In this document: positions 51,822 through 62,136 of the stretch, one piece after another | Layout of the letters: each line of letters begins with the position of its first letter | Position numbering within the stretch: position 1 is the first letter of the stretch | Assembly (NCBI RefSeq): GCF_030553055.1 | Contig: NZ_CP130713.1 | Coordinates: 4,464,001 to 4,528,000, forward strand | Length of the DNA: 64,000 nucleotides | Source of the DNA: Streptomyces sp. XD-27 | GTDB taxonomy: Bacteria > Actinomycetota > Actinomycetes > Streptomycetales > Streptomycetaceae | Direction: 5' to 3' | Translations under genes and position numbers: made by a program | Notes under the pieces: model-generated | What the model was told of the DNA's origin: nothing | Database searches by the model: none | What the model saw: only the letters and a program-made list of their open reading frames with translations

Positions 51822-53498
51822 GTGACCGATCGGCAGCGCACTGGTGGAGCATCGGAACCAGAGGCTCCGGAAGACCGCAAGCCGCAGTCGGACGAGGCGC
51901 ACAGCGCCTTCACACCACCGCTGGGCGTGCCGCTGCCCGCGCCGCCCGAGGACGAGCACCCGACCTCCGAGTTCGCCGTCCCCGAGGGACTGAGCACCGA
52001 GCCCACAAACGAGCCCGAGGGCTCGGCGTTTGTCCCGCCGCCCGGAGTCACCACCGGTGGGACCGCGGACAGCGGCGCCATCCCGGTGTTCACGCCCGCG
52101 AACGGCATACCGACGGTCAGCCTGATCAAGGAAGCGCCGTGGCAGGACCGCATGCGCACGATGCTGCGCATGCCGATCGGCGAGCGCCCGGCGCCGGAGC
52201 GCATCGACCGGTACGGCGACGTGGGCCCCGCCGTCCCGCGCGTCCTCGACCTGACCCTGCGCATCGGCGAGCTGCTGCTGGCGGGCGGGGAGAACGCCGA
52301 GGACGTCGAGGCGGCGATGTTCGGCGTGGCGCACGCCTACGGGCTGGCCCGCTACGAGCCCACCGTCACCTTCACCCTGCTGTCGGTGTCGTACCAGCCC
52401 TCGCTGGTGGACGACCCGGTGACCATCAGCCGCACGGTGCGGCGCCGGGGCACCGACTACAACCGGCTGGCCGCCGTCTTCCGGCTCGTCCACGACATCA
52501 CCTCGCAGGACGTGACGCTGGAGGAGGCGTACGGGCGGCTCGCCGAGATCCGCCGCAACCGCCACCCGTACCCCGGCTGGGCGCTCACCGTGGCGGCGGG
52601 CGTGCTCGCGGGCGCGGCGAGCATGCTGGTCGGCGGCGACTGGCCGGTGTTCTTCGCGGCGGCGGTCGGCGCCATGCTCGGCGACCGGCTGGCGTGGCTG
52701 GCGTCGGGGCGCGGGCTGCCGGAGTTCTACCAGTTCGTGGTGGCCGCGATGCCGCCCGCCGCGATGGGGGTCGCGCTCAGTGTCGCGGACGCCGGGCTCC
52801 AGGGGTCCGCGGTGATCACCGGTGGGCTGTTCGCGCTGATCCCCGGGCGGGCGCTGGTCGCGGGCGTCCAGGACGGGCTGACCGGCTACTACATCACCGC
52901 CTCCGCCCGGCTGCTGGAGGTCGGCTATCTGATCGTCGGCATCGTCTGCGGCGTGCTGACGGTGCTCTACGGCGGTCTGCAGCTCGGCGCCAAGCTCAAT
53001 CCCGAGGTGGCGCTGCGCCACGTGGAGCGGCCGGTGGTCCAGACGTTCTCGGCGATGGTGCTCGCGCTGGCGTTCTGCGTACTGCTCCAGCAGGAACGTC
53101 ACACCGTGCTCTACGCGACGCTCAACGGCGGGGTCGCCTGGGTGACGTACGGGGCGCTGGCCGACACCGCCGGGGTGCCTCCGGTCGCGGCCACGGCGGT
53201 CGCGGCGGGCCTCGTCGGCCTCTTCGGGCAGCTGCTGTCCCGATACCGGTATGCGTCCGCGCTGCCGTACGTCACGGCGGCCATCGGGCCGCTGCTGCCC
53301 GGTAGCGCCACGTACTTCGGGCTGCTGTCGCTGGCCAAGAACGACATGGACCGGGGGATCGCCCACCTCACACAGGCGGCGGCCCTGGCGCTTGCGATCG
53401 CGATCGGGGTGAACCTGGGGGGCGAGGTGGCGCGGCTGGTCATCAAGGCTCCGCGGGCGGCGACCCGGCGCGCGGCCAAGCGCACCCGCGGCTTCTGA
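51822..53498 (+). CDS. ThrE-family threonine/serine exporter
   Basis: 558 residues, with the fused ThrE layout: an acidic, proline-rich N-terminal region (~110 residues), a conserved cytoplasmic domain (LRIGELLLAGGENAEDVEAA), then about ten helices in two sets (WALTVAAGVLAGAASMLVGG ... ALPYVTAAIGPLLPGSATYF). Members export threonine and serine using the proton gradient. GTG 51822 follows GAGGAG. Converges with ppa. Confidence 0.9.
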   Translation: MTDRQRTGGASEPEAPEDRKPQSDEAHSAFTPPLGVPLPAPPEDEHPTSEFAVPEGLSTEPTNEPEGSAFVPPPGVTTGGTADSGAIPVFTPANGIPTVSLIKEAPWQDRMRTMLRMPIGERPAPERIDRYGDVGPAVPRVLDLTLRIGELLLAGGENAEDVEAAMFGVAHAYGLARYEPTVTFTLLSVSYQPSLVDDPVTISRTVRRRGTDYNRLAAVFRLVHDITSQDVTLEEAYGRLAEIRRNRHPYPGWALTVAAGVLAGAASMLVGGDWPVFFAAAVGAMLGDRLAWLASGRGLPEFYQFVVAAMPPAAMGVALSVADAGLQGSAVITGGLFALIPGRALVAGVQDGLTGYYITASARLLEVGYLIVGIVCGVLTVLYGGLQLGAKLNPEVALRHVERPVVQTFSAMVLALAFCVLLQQERHTVLYATLNGGVAWVTYGALADTAGVPPVAATAVAAGLVGLFGQLLSRYRYASALPYVTAAIGPLLPGSATYFGLLSLAKNDMDRGIAHLTQAAALALAIAIGVNLGGEVARLVIKAPRAATRRAAKRTRGF

Positions 53499-53547
53499 GC
53501 CTGCTGCCAGCCCACCGTTCCGGCGCCGCCCATACGGGTGGATCTCC

Positions 53548-53644
53548 ACGCGGATCGAACCGCGGATCGGGAACCACGGATCGGAACCGCGGATCGGGAA
53601 CGACGGCGGGGCGGGGCACCTTCGCGGTGCCCCGCCCCGCCGTC
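53548..53644. terminator. Repeats and bidirectional terminator between thrE and ppa
   Basis: Four CGGATCGG(A)AACC(G)-type units (53548-53600) are followed by a perfect 19-base stem: 53602-53620 with 53626-53644, loop TTCGC. Confidence 0.88.
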
Positions 53645-53662
53645 ACGCGCTGCGCCGCAGGC

Positions 53663-54160
53663 TCAGTGGTGGGCGCCGCCCGCCGCCTCCAGGCGCTTGA
53701 TCGACGCCTCGACCTCGGCCTCGGCCTCGGCGCGGCCGACCCAGTTCGCGCCCTCGACCGACTTGCCCGGCTCCAGGTCCTTGTAGACCTCGAAGAAGTG
53801 CTGGATCTCCAGGCGGTCGAACTCGGAAACGTGGTGGATGTCCCGCAGGTGCTCCACCCGCGGGTCGGACGCCGGCACGCACAGCAGCTTGTCGTCGCCG
53901 CCCGCCTCGTCGGTCATCCGGAACATGCCGATCGCCCGGCACTTGATCAGGCAGCCCGGGAAGGTCGGCTCGTCAAGGATCACAAGCGCGTCCAGCGGGT
54001 CGCCGTCCTCGCCGAGGGTGTTCTCGACGAAGCCGTAGTCCGCGGGGTAACTGGTCGAAGTGAAGAGTCGACGGTCAAGGCGGATACGGCCCGTCTCGTG
54101 ATCGACCTCGTACTTGTTCCGCGAACCCTTCGGAATCTCGATGGTGACGTCGAACTCCAC
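53663..54160 (-). CDS. ppa: Inorganic pyrophosphatase
   Basis: 165 residues of the soluble family I enzyme: [40 protein letters not shown] (active-site aspartates DGDPLD) and [12 protein letters not shown]. It hydrolyses pyrophosphate, complementing the membrane pump hppA. GTG 54160 ([12 protein letters not shown]) with GGAGGAG five bases upstream fits homologues better than the longer frame to 54184. Confidence 0.95.
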   Translation of the reverse strand: MEFDVTIEIPKGSRNKYEVDHETGRIRLDRRLFTSTSYPADYGFVENTLGEDGDPLDALVILDEPTFPGCLIKCRAIGMFRMTDEAGGDDKLLCVPASDPRVEHLRDIHHVSEFDRLEIQHFFEVYKDLEPGKSVEGANWVGRAEAEAEVEASIKRLEAAGGAHH

Positions 54161-54246
54161 GGGAGGCTCCTCCATGATCAACACATAGGTCTGGTGATTA
54201 AGTGTCCCCCACGCAGGTGTGTGGTGGCGAAAGGGGCTGGTCCTAG

Positions 54247-55788
54247 GTGCCTGAGGCCAGATCGTGGCAGGTCAGGCGGTGGCGCGACGCCGCCCGGGCG
54301 CGGTGGCGCGCAGCCACCCGAGCGCTGGGGGCACCTCCCGGCATGAGCTCGGGGAAGGAGACATGGCGGCTGACGGCGCTGGCCGCCGCGGTCGGGCTCG
54401 CGGTCGCGGCCGGCTCCGTGGCCGCGGCCGGGCCGTGGGACTCCGGCCAGCGTACGGCCGAGCGCGCCCGCGCGGCGGCCCAGGAGCGGCGCCCGGGGGG
54501 CGCACAGCACGCCGGGCCGGAGCCCGGAGCCGCCGCCCCCGTCCTGGCGGCGCTCGGCGCGCCCACCGGCTCCGGGACCCCGGGGACCGGCGAGGACGCG
54601 GTGCCGCCGCCCACCGCGTCCGGCCTGGCCGACGCGCTCGAACCGCTGCTGGACGACCAGGCCCTGGGCCCGGTGCGGACCGCGTCCGTCGTCGACGCGG
54701 CCACCGGCCGCCAGGTCTACGGCGCCGGCGCGGGCACCGGGGCCACCCCCGCCTCGGTCATCAAGCTGGCCACCGGGGCCGCGGTGCTGTCCGCGCTCGG
54801 CCCGGAGCACCGGCTCAGCACCCGTGTCGCCGACGGCGGCAAGGGGCGCGTCATCCTGGTCGGCGGCGGCGACCCGACGCTCACCGCCCGCGCCGTCCAG
54901 GGCGGCGACCACCCCGCCAGCCTGCGCGAGCTCGCCGACGACACGGCCCGCGCGCTCAAGAAGCGCGGCACGCGGCGGGTGTCGCTCGGCTTCGACACCT
55001 CGCTGTACTCCGGCACCGTCCAGCACCCGATCGGGCCCAACGAGAACATCTCGCCCGTCACCCCCCTGATGGCCGACGAGGGGCGCCTGGACGAGAGCGA
55101 CCACGGCCCGGCCCCGCGCAGCGGCGACCCGGCCGCCGACGCGGCCCGTACGTTCGCGGCGATGCTGCGGGACCGGGGTGTCGCGGTCAAGGGCGAGCCG
55201 AACGGGGCCAAGGCGGCCAAGGACGCCGACGTACTCGCCACCGTCCGCTCCCAGCCGCTGTCCGCGCTGGTCGAGCGGATGCTGACCACCAGCGACAACG
55301 ACATCGCCGAGGCGCTCGCCCGGCACACCGCGCTCGCCGCCCACCGGCCCGCGAGCTTCACGGGCGCCGCGCGGGCCGTCACCGACCGGCTGAAGAAGCT
55401 CGGCGTGCCGGTCACCGGGGCGAAGATCGCGGACGGCAGCGGCCTGGACCGCGCCGACCGGGTGTCCGCCGGGCTCCTGTCGCAGGTGCTCGTACGGGCC
55501 GCCGACGGCGAGCACCCCGAGCTGCGCCCGGTCATCACCGGCCTGCCGGTCGCCGGCTTCACCGGTACGTTGCGCGGCCGGTACGCACAGGACGCGGTGG
55601 GGCGCGGCGTGGTGCGCGCCAAGACCGGCACCCTGACGGGCGTCAACACGCTGGCGGGCACGGTCGTGGACGCCGACGGCCGACTGCTGGTGTTCGCGTT
55701 CATGACGACGGGGACGACGGACGCGCTGGGTGCCCAGCGGGCCCTGGACCGCCTCGCCTCGGCGGTCGCCAACTGCGGCTGCCGTTAG
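54247..55788 (+). CDS. dacB: D-alanyl-D-alanine carboxypeptidase (PBP4/DacB type)
   Basis: 513 residues. An N-terminal membrane anchor ([20 protein letters not shown]), a linker, then the S13 penicillin-binding domain: SVIK near residue 171 (nucleophile serine), SDN near 348 ([14 protein letters not shown]) and KTG near 459 ([16 protein letters not shown]). Trims pentapeptides or cleaves crosslinks in peptidoglycan. GTG 54247; little ribosome site, so possibly leaderless. Confidence 0.94.
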   Translation: MPEARSWQVRRWRDAARARWRAATRALGAPPGMSSGKETWRLTALAAAVGLAVAAGSVAAAGPWDSGQRTAERARAAAQERRPGGAQHAGPEPGAAAPVLAALGAPTGSGTPGTGEDAVPPPTASGLADALEPLLDDQALGPVRTASVVDAATGRQVYGAGAGTGATPASVIKLATGAAVLSALGPEHRLSTRVADGGKGRVILVGGGDPTLTARAVQGGDHPASLRELADDTARALKKRGTRRVSLGFDTSLYSGTVQHPIGPNENISPVTPLMADEGRLDESDHGPAPRSGDPAADAARTFAAMLRDRGVAVKGEPNGAKAAKDADVLATVRSQPLSALVERMLTTSDNDIAEALARHTALAAHRPASFTGAARAVTDRLKKLGVPVTGAKIADGSGLDRADRVSAGLLSQVLVRAADGEHPELRPVITGLPVAGFTGTLRGRYAQDAVGRGVVRAKTGTLTGVNTLAGTVVDADGRLLVFAFMTTGTTDALGAQRALDRLASAVANCGCR

Positions 55789-55905
55789 GGCGCGCCCGGC
55801 GCACGTCGGGGCGGGCCGGGGCGCGCCGTGGCGGCGCGCGCGGCGGGAGAGGGCAACCCTGCGCCACCGCGCCCGCGGGGCTCCCGCGGCACGTACCGTG
55901 AACCC

Positions 55906-57030
55906 ATGACGAGCATCGGTGGTGCCGAGATGGTCGACTGGAAGCTCGCGGTGGCGACCGCGAGCCGACTCGTGCGGCCCGGGCCGGAGGTGAGCCGGGA
56001 CGAGGCGCGGGCCGTCGTCGCCGAGCTGCGGCGGCACGCGAAGTCGTCGGAGGAGCACGTCCGCGCCTTCACGCGGATGGCTCCGGTCGGCGCGGCGGCC
56101 GACACCCCCGTGCTGGTCGTCGACCGCACCGGCTGGGTCAAGGCCAACGTCGCGGGGTTCCGCGAGCTCCTGCGGCCGCTGCTGGGCAAGATGCAGGAGC
56201 GCCGCGGCGGCGTGCCGGGCGGCGCCGTGCTCGGCACGGTCGGCGGCAAGGTGACCGGCGTGGAGCTGGGCATGCTGCTGTCCTTCCTCGCCTCCCGGGT
56301 GCTCGGCCAGTACGAGACGTTCGCCCCGCCCACCCGCGAGCTGCCCGCCGCCGGGGCCGGGGGCGGGCGGCTGCTGCTCGTGGCGCCCAACATCGTGCAC
56401 GTGGAGCGCGAGTTGGACGTGGAGCCGCACGACTTCCGGCTGTGGGTGTGCCTGCACGAGGAGACGCACCGTACGCAGTTCACCGCCGTGCCCTGGCTGC
56501 GCGACCACGTCGAGTCGGAGATCCAGGCGTTCCTCGCCGAGACCGACGTGGACCCGGCGACGCTGCTGGAACGGTTCCGCGAGGCCGCCCAGTCGCTGAC
56601 CGGCAACCGGCCCGAGGGCGAGGAGGAGGGCGGCCGCAGCATCGTGGAGCTGGTGCAGACCCCCGTCCAGCGCGAGATCCTCGGCCGGCTGACCGCTGTG
56701 ATGTCCCTGCTGGAGGGGCACGCCGACTACGTGATGGACGGGGTCGGCCCGGCGGTCGTGCCGTCGGTGGCGGAGATCCGGGAGAAGTTCCAGAAGCGGC
56801 GGGCGAGCGGCGCGGGCCGCCTGGATCTGGCGCTACGCCGGCTGCTGGGGCTGGACGCGAAGCTGCGGCAGTACCGTGATGGAGAGCGGTTCGTGCGGGC
56901 CGTCGTGGACCAGGTCGGTATGGACGGTTTCAACCGGGTATGGACCTCGCCGAACACCCTCCCGACCAAGTCGGAGATCAGCAAACCCGCCGAGTGGGTC
57001 GCGCGGGTGCACCGTACGGCAGAGTCGTGA
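55906..57030 (+). CDS. DUF2342 zinc-dependent metalloprotease-like protein
   Basis: 374 residues. LWVCLHEETHRTQFTAVPWL holds HExxH (near residue 184). The family is often called 'coenzyme F420 biosynthesis-associated' for its position, but nothing here supports that role. ATG 55906 with TACCGT six bases upstream looks leaderless. It precedes tilS in the conserved dacB-DUF2342-tilS-hpt-ftsH order. Confidence 0.9.
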   Translation: MTSIGGAEMVDWKLAVATASRLVRPGPEVSRDEARAVVAELRRHAKSSEEHVRAFTRMAPVGAAADTPVLVVDRTGWVKANVAGFRELLRPLLGKMQERRGGVPGGAVLGTVGGKVTGVELGMLLSFLASRVLGQYETFAPPTRELPAAGAGGGRLLLVAPNIVHVERELDVEPHDFRLWVCLHEETHRTQFTAVPWLRDHVESEIQAFLAETDVDPATLLERFREAAQSLTGNRPEGEEEGGRSIVELVQTPVQREILGRLTAVMSLLEGHADYVMDGVGPAVVPSVAEIREKFQKRRASGAGRLDLALRRLLGLDAKLRQYRDGERFVRAVVDQVGMDGFNRVWTSPNTLPTKSEISKPAEWVARVHRTAES

Positions 57031-57248
57031 GCCCGGCACCCGCCATGGCAGATGAACGCCCTCGGTATCACCCGTCCGAGGGACCGTGGCGGAAGGGTGG
57101 GCGTGCGATGCTCGGGTAACAGCTCACTTCTGTCACCATCGACGTACTCAGCGTGACGAAGTGAAGTGTTCATACGCCCCGAGAAGAGCCATACGCCCCG
57201 AGGCAGCCCCTCCGAGGCGCCCCCTCGATTGACAGATGGGAAACGGAC

Positions 57249-58436
57249 ATGGGTCCCCATCCTGCGGTCGCCGCGATACGCCTGGCGGTCCGCCGCGTGC
57301 TCCACGACGTCCTTGTCGACCGCCCCGACGCCGACCGCCCCGACGCGCTCGGCGAGCACTCCGACGTGCTCGTCGGCCCCGGCGGCCCGGTGCTCGGCCA
57401 CCCCGGCCCGGCGGTCGCCTCCGCCGCGCCGGCCGCCGCGCCCGGCGCCCCGGCGCCCGCCCGCGGCGGGTCCGCCGCGGGGTCCGCCCCGCCGCTGGTC
57501 CTCGTCGCCTGCTCCGGCGGCGCCGACTCCATGGCGCTCGCCTCCGCCGTCGCCTTCGAGGCCCCCAAGCTCGGCATCCGCGCCGGCGCCGTCACCGTCG
57601 ACCACGGCCTCCAGGCCGGGTCCGAGGTGCGCGCCGCCGAGGTCGCGGACCGCCTCCGGGCACTGGGGTTCGACCCCGTCGAGACCGTCGCCGTGACCGT
57701 CGGCCGCGCCGGCGGCCCCGAGGCCGCCGCCCGCGACGCCCGCTACCGGGCGCTGGACGCCGCCGCCGAGCGCCACGGTGCCGCCGCCGTGCTGCTCGGG
57801 CACACCCGCGACGACCAGGCGGAGACGGTGCTGCTGGGCCTGGCCCGCGGCTCCGGGATCCGCTCCCTGTCCGGGATGCCCGCCATCTCCCAGGGGCCGG
57901 GGCCCTACGGCCGCTACCGCCGCCCCTTCCTCCAGCTGGACCGCCAGACCGCCCGCCGCGCGTGCCTGGCCCAGTCCCTGCCCGTCTGGGACGACCCGCA
58001 CAACACCGATCCCGCCTACACCCGCTCCCGGGTCCGGCACGAGGCCCTGCCGATGCTGGAGAAGGCGCTGGGCAAGGGCGTCGTCGAGGCGCTCGCCCGC
58101 ACCGCCCAGCTCTCCCGCGACGACGCCGACGCGCTGGACGCCTGGGCGGCCCGCGCCGAGGCCGACGTGCGCGCCGCCGACGCGGACGCCGCCGACGCCG
58201 CGGCCGGCATCCAGCTCGACGCCGCCGCCCTGCACGCGCTGCCGCCCGCCGTCCGCCGCCGGGTGCTGCGCCGTACGGCCATCGCCGCGGGCGCACCGGC
58301 CGGTTCCCTCTTCGCCCGGCACCTGGAGGAAGTGGACCGGCTGCTGACCGGATGGCGGGGCCAGCGGGCCATCAACCTGCCCGGCCGGGTCGAGGCGCTC
58401 AGGCAGGGTGGCAGACTGGTCATCCGGCAGGGCTGA
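57249..58436 (+). CDS. tilS: tRNA(Ile)-lysidine synthase
   Basis: 395 residues. The PP-loop [18 protein letters not shown] sits near residue 88, [20 protein letters not shown] is the second motif and [16 protein letters not shown] the third. It converts C34 of tRNA-Ile2 to lysidine so that AUA is read as isoleucine. An alanine/proline-rich stretch (residues about 45-80) before the PP-loop is longer than usual. ATG 57249; the preceding 218 bases hold a short CATACGCCCCGAG direct repeat but no gene. Confidence 0.95.
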   Translation: MGPHPAVAAIRLAVRRVLHDVLVDRPDADRPDALGEHSDVLVGPGGPVLGHPGPAVASAAPAAAPGAPAPARGGSAAGSAPPLVLVACSGGADSMALASAVAFEAPKLGIRAGAVTVDHGLQAGSEVRAAEVADRLRALGFDPVETVAVTVGRAGGPEAAARDARYRALDAAAERHGAAAVLLGHTRDDQAETVLLGLARGSGIRSLSGMPAISQGPGPYGRYRRPFLQLDRQTARRACLAQSLPVWDDPHNTDPAYTRSRVRHEALPMLEKALGKGVVEALARTAQLSRDDADALDAWAARAEADVRAADADAADAAAGIQLDAAALHALPPAVRRRVLRRTAIAAGAPAGSLFARHLEEVDRLLTGWRGQRAINLPGRVEALRQGGRLVIRQG

Positions 58437-58470
58437 CCGCCCGAGCCGACGAGCCGGTTCAGAGACGAAA

Positions 58471-59034
58471 GTGGCGCGGGTGGACGACAAGGACATGGGT
58501 ACCGACCTCAAGTCGGTCCTGATCACCAAGGAAGAGATCGACGCGAAGCTGGCCGAGCTGGCCGCGCGGATCGACGAGGAGTACGCGGGCAAGGACCTGC
58601 TGATCATCGGAGTCCTCAAGGGCGCCGTGATGGTCATGGCGGACCTGGCCCGGGCCCTGTCCACCCCCGTCACCATGGACTGGATGGCCGTGTCCTCGTA
58701 CGGGGCGGGCACCCAGTCCTCCGGTGTGGTGCGGATCCTCAAGGACCTGGACACCGACATCAAGGGCCGGCACGTCCTGATCGTCGAGGACATCATCGAC
58801 TCCGGTCTGACGCTGTCCTGGCTGCTGTCGAACCTGGGTTCGCGGGAGCCGGCCTCTCTGAACGTGTGCACGCTGCTGCGCAAGCCGGAGGCGGCCAAGG
58901 TCGCGATCGACGTCAAGTGGGTCGGCTTCGACATTCCGAACGAGTTCGTCGTCGGCTACGGCCTGGACTACGCGGAGAAGTACCGGAACCTGCCCTTCGT
59001 CGGGACGCTGGCCCCGCACGTCTACGGCGGCTGA
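58471..59034 (+). CDS. hpt: Hypoxanthine phosphoribosyltransferase
   Basis: 187 residues. The PRPP-binding motif is [40 protein letters not shown] and [12 protein letters not shown] complete the purine PRTase fold. It salvages hypoxanthine/guanine to IMP/GMP. GTG 58471 was chosen; GTG 58480 and ATG 58495 are alternatives. It follows tilS by 34 bases, so the two are probably cotranscribed. Confidence 0.94.
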   Translation: MARVDDKDMGTDLKSVLITKEEIDAKLAELAARIDEEYAGKDLLIIGVLKGAVMVMADLARALSTPVTMDWMAVSSYGAGTQSSGVVRILKDLDTDIKGRHVLIVEDIIDSGLTLSWLLSNLGSREPASLNVCTLLRKPEAAKVAIDVKWVGFDIPNEFVVGYGLDYAEKYRNLPFVGTLAPHVYGG

Positions 59035-59142
59035 CGCCAGGCCGGGTACCGGCGGCCCCGTACCGACCCTGGTACCGGCGGCCGGTACCGTGCGGGAACC
59101 TCCCGGGGGTTCCCGCCGTTGGAGCATGGGAGGACGGTTGTG

Positions 59143-59173
59143 TTGACCGTCCACAGCGGCGTCGAGTGACAAT
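59143..59173 (+). promoter_or_regulatory. Possible ftsH promoter
   Basis: TTGACC (59143-59148), 19 bases, GACAAT (59168-59173). GGACGGT/ACCGTCC forms a small inverted repeat over the -35. The 224-base gap contains no gene. Confidence 0.4.
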
Positions 59174-59309
59174 GCTGGGGTACCGTCCGAAGGTCAGTCT
59201 TTTTCAGGCCGAGTAAGACACCGCACGCACAGGCAGCCATCGGAAGTGTTCGAACAGGTTGCCGTGCCTCACTGTGGCAGGAGGGACGGGGCGGCTCCGC
59301 CCCGTATGG

Positions 59310-61346
59310 ATGGACGTGAAGCGCTACTTCCGTGGGCCAGTCATGTGGATCGTGCTGGCCGTCCTCGCCGTGGTCGTGTTGATGCAGGTCGTCGGCTCGT
59401 CCGGCGGCTACAAGTCGGTGGACACCAGCCAGGTCGTCGAGGCGATCGACAAGAACCGGGTCAAGTCGGCCGAGATCACCACTGGCGACGAGCGCAAGAT
59501 CAAGATCAAGCTCAAGGACGACGCCGAGAAGATCTCGGGCAGCGACAAGCTCCAGGCCACCTACATCGGTGACTACGGGGTGGACATCGCCAAGACCCTC
59601 CAGGCCAACGCCGAGAAGGGCCAGCTCCCCGACGGGTACGACGTCTCGGTCTCGAAGCAGAACCCGTTCATCAGCGTCCTGCTCTCGCTCCTGCCGTTCG
59701 TGCTGATCGTGGTCGTCTTCCTGTTCCTGATGAACCAGGCGCAGGGCGGCGGCTCCCGGGTGATGAACTTCGGCAAGTCCAAGGCCAAGCTGATCACCAA
59801 GGACACGCCGAAGACGACCTTCGCCGACGTGGCCGGGTCGGACGAGGCGGTCGAGGAGCTCCAGGAGATCAAGGAGTTCCTCCAGGAGCCGGCGAAGTTC
59901 CAGGCCGTGGGCGCCAAGATCCCCAAGGGTGTGCTGCTGTACGGCCCGCCCGGTACGGGCAAGACGCTGCTCGCCCGCGCCGTCGCGGGTGAGGCGGGCG
60001 TGCCGTTCTACTCGATCTCCGGTTCCGACTTCGTCGAGATGTTCGTCGGTGTCGGTGCCTCCCGGGTCCGCGACCTGTTCGAGCAGGCCAAGGCCAACGC
60101 CCCGGCGATCGTCTTCGTCGACGAGATCGACGCCGTCGGCCGCCACCGCGGCGCCGGCATGGGCGGCGGCCACGACGAGCGCGAGCAGACGCTGAACCAG
60201 CTGCTGGTCGAGATGGACGGCTTTGACGTCAAGGGCGGCGTCATCCTGATCGCCGCCACCAACCGCCCGGACATCCTGGACCCGGCGCTGCTGCGCCCCG
60301 GCCGCTTCGACCGGCAGATCGCCGTCGACCGCCCGGACATGCAGGGCCGCCTGGAGATCCTCAAGGTGCACCAGAAGGGCAAGCCGGTCGCCCCGGACGT
60401 CGACCTCTCGGCCGTCGCCCGGCGCACCCCCGGCTTCACCGGTGCCGATCTGTCGAACGTGCTGAACGAGGCCGCGCTGCTCACGGCCCGCAGCGACAAG
60501 AAGCTGATCGACAACCACTTCCTGGACGAGGCGATCGACCGTGTCGTGGCCGGCCCGCAGAAGCGGACCCGGATCATGAGCGACAAGGAGAAGAAGATCA
60601 CCGCGTACCACGAGGGCGGTCACGCCCTGGTCGCGGCGGCCTCTCCGAACAGCGACCCGGTGCACAAGGTCACGATCCTCTCCCGCGGCCGGGCCCTGGG
60701 CTACACCATGGTCCTGCCGGACGAGGACAAGTACTCGACCACGCGCAACGAGATGCTGGACCAGCTCGCCTACATGATGGGCGGCCGCGCGGCGGAGGAA
60801 CTGGTCTTCCACGACCCGACCACCGGCGCCTCCAACGACATCGAGAAGGCGACCGCGACCGCCCGCGCCATGGTCACGCAGTACGGCATGACCGAGCGGC
60901 TCGGCGCGATCAAGTTCGGCTCCGACAACTCCGAGCCGTTCCTGGGCCGCGAGATGGCGCACCAGCGCGACTACTCCGAAGAGGTCGCCGCGCTGGTCGA
61001 CGAGGAGGTCAAGAAGCTCATCGAGGCCGCGCACAACGAGGCCTGGGAGATCCTCGTCGAGAACCGCGATGTGCTGGACAACCTGGTCCTGGCGCTGCTG
61101 GAGAAGGAGACGCTCAACAAGGAGGAGATCGCCGAGATCTTCGCCCCGATCGTCAAGCGCCCGGCCCGCCCGGCGTGGACCGGCTCCTCGCGGCGTACGC
61201 CCTCCACCCGCCCGCCGGTCACCTCGCCGAGGGAGCTGGCGGTGGCCAACGGCACGCAGCCGCAGGCCCCGGCGCTGGCCAAGAGCACGGCCGAGGACAC
61301 CGCCGCCGTGGAGCGGCCGGAGGAGTCCACCGGCGAGAGCAGCTGA
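59310..61346 (+). CDS. ftsH: ATP-dependent zinc metalloprotease FtsH
   Basis: 678 residues. Two N-terminal membrane helices ([40 protein letters not shown]) flank a periplasmic domain; the AAA+ module has Walker [19 protein letters not shown] near 211 and Walker [14 protein letters not shown]; the protease motif [11 protein letters not shown] is near 434. It degrades membrane and regulatory proteins. ATG 59310 ([10 protein letters not shown]) was chosen over a TTG at 59259. Confidence 0.95.
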   Translation: MDVKRYFRGPVMWIVLAVLAVVVLMQVVGSSGGYKSVDTSQVVEAIDKNRVKSAEITTGDERKIKIKLKDDAEKISGSDKLQATYIGDYGVDIAKTLQANAEKGQLPDGYDVSVSKQNPFISVLLSLLPFVLIVVVFLFLMNQAQGGGSRVMNFGKSKAKLITKDTPKTTFADVAGSDEAVEELQEIKEFLQEPAKFQAVGAKIPKGVLLYGPPGTGKTLLARAVAGEAGVPFYSISGSDFVEMFVGVGASRVRDLFEQAKANAPAIVFVDEIDAVGRHRGAGMGGGHDEREQTLNQLLVEMDGFDVKGGVILIAATNRPDILDPALLRPGRFDRQIAVDRPDMQGRLEILKVHQKGKPVAPDVDLSAVARRTPGFTGADLSNVLNEAALLTARSDKKLIDNHFLDEAIDRVVAGPQKRTRIMSDKEKKITAYHEGGHALVAAASPNSDPVHKVTILSRGRALGYTMVLPDEDKYSTTRNEMLDQLAYMMGGRAAEELVFHDPTTGASNDIEKATATARAMVTQYGMTERLGAIKFGSDNSEPFLGREMAHQRDYSEEVAALVDEEVKKLIEAAHNEAWEILVENRDVLDNLVLALLEKETLNKEEIAEIFAPIVKRPARPAWTGSSRRTPSTRPPVTSPRELAVANGTQPQAPALAKSTAEDTAAVERPEESTGESS

Positions 61347-61352
61347 CACCGA

Positions 61353-61382
61353 GCCGTACGGGGCCCCAAGGCCCCGTACGGC
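61353..61382 (+). terminator. ftsH terminator
   Basis: GCCGTACGGGGCC (61353-61365) pairs perfectly with 61370-61382 over CCAA, seven bases after the stop. Confidence 0.88.
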
Positions 61383-61477
61383 CCCGGAATGAATGCCGCG
61401 GCACCCAGGTTCTAGCCTGGTGACGCGGCATTCCGCATGTGTAGGCACATGTGCAAGTAAAGGAACGAGGCACTTCC

Positions 61478-62083
61478 ATGACCGATCCCGTGACACTGGA
61501 CGGCGAAGGCCGCATCGGCGTGTTCGACGAGAAGCGGGCGGAGAACGCGGTCAGGGAGCTGCTCATCGCGGTCGGGGAGGACCCGGACCGCGAGGGCCTG
61601 CGGGAGACGCCGGCCCGGGTCGCCCGCGCGTACCAGGAGATCTTCTCGGGCCTGTGGCAGGAGCCGGAGGACGTCCTCACCACGACGTTCGACCTCGGTC
61701 ACGACGAGATGGTGCTGGTGAAGGACATCGAGGTGTACAGCACCTGCGAGCATCACCTGGTGCCGTTCCAGGGTGTCGCGCACGTCGGATACATCCCGTC
61801 GCACGACGGGAAGATCACGGGTCTGTCGAAGCTCGCCCGCCTCGTCGACGTCTACGCGCGGCGGCCCCAGGTCCAGGAGCGGTTGACCACGCAGATCGCC
61901 GAGTCGCTGGTGCGGATCCTGGAGCCGCGCGGGGTGATCGTGGTCATCGAGTGCGAGCACATGTGCATGTCGATGCGCGGGATACGCAAGCCGGGCGCCA
62001 AGACGATCACCTCGGCGGTGCGGGGCCAGCTGCGTGACCCCGCCTCCCGCTCCGAGGCGATGAGCCTGATCATCGGGCGCTGA
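61478..62083 (+). CDS. folE: GTP cyclohydrolase I
   Basis: 201 residues. [20 protein letters not shown] provides the zinc Cys/His ligands; [20 protein letters not shown] and [20 protein letters not shown] complete the family signature. First step of folate (dihydroneopterin) synthesis. ATG 61478 with AGGAACGAGG upstream; the frame extends to 61451 but MTDPVTLDG matches homologues. Confidence 0.95.
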   Translation: MTDPVTLDGEGRIGVFDEKRAENAVRELLIAVGEDPDREGLRETPARVARAYQEIFSGLWQEPEDVLTTTFDLGHDEMVLVKDIEVYSTCEHHLVPFQGVAHVGYIPSHDGKITGLSKLARLVDVYARRPQVQERLTTQIAESLVRILEPRGVIVVIECEHMCMSMRGIRKPGAKTITSAVRGQLRDPASRSEAMSLIIGR

Positions 62084-62091
62084 GGCCCACC

Positions 62092-62117
62092 GGTTCCGCC
62101 GGCCCCCCGGCGGAACC
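62092..62117 (+). terminator. folE terminator (convergent with the esterase gene)
   Basis: GGTTCCGCCGG pairs with CCGGCGGAACC over four Cs, then TTT. Confidence 0.85.
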
Positions 62118-62136
62118 TTTCGGCAGGGCCCCGGCG

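Noticed and set aside
54178..56721. 847-codon minus-strand frame opposite dacB and DUF2342
   Set aside because: No domain resemblance; both plus-strand genes carry intact motifs.
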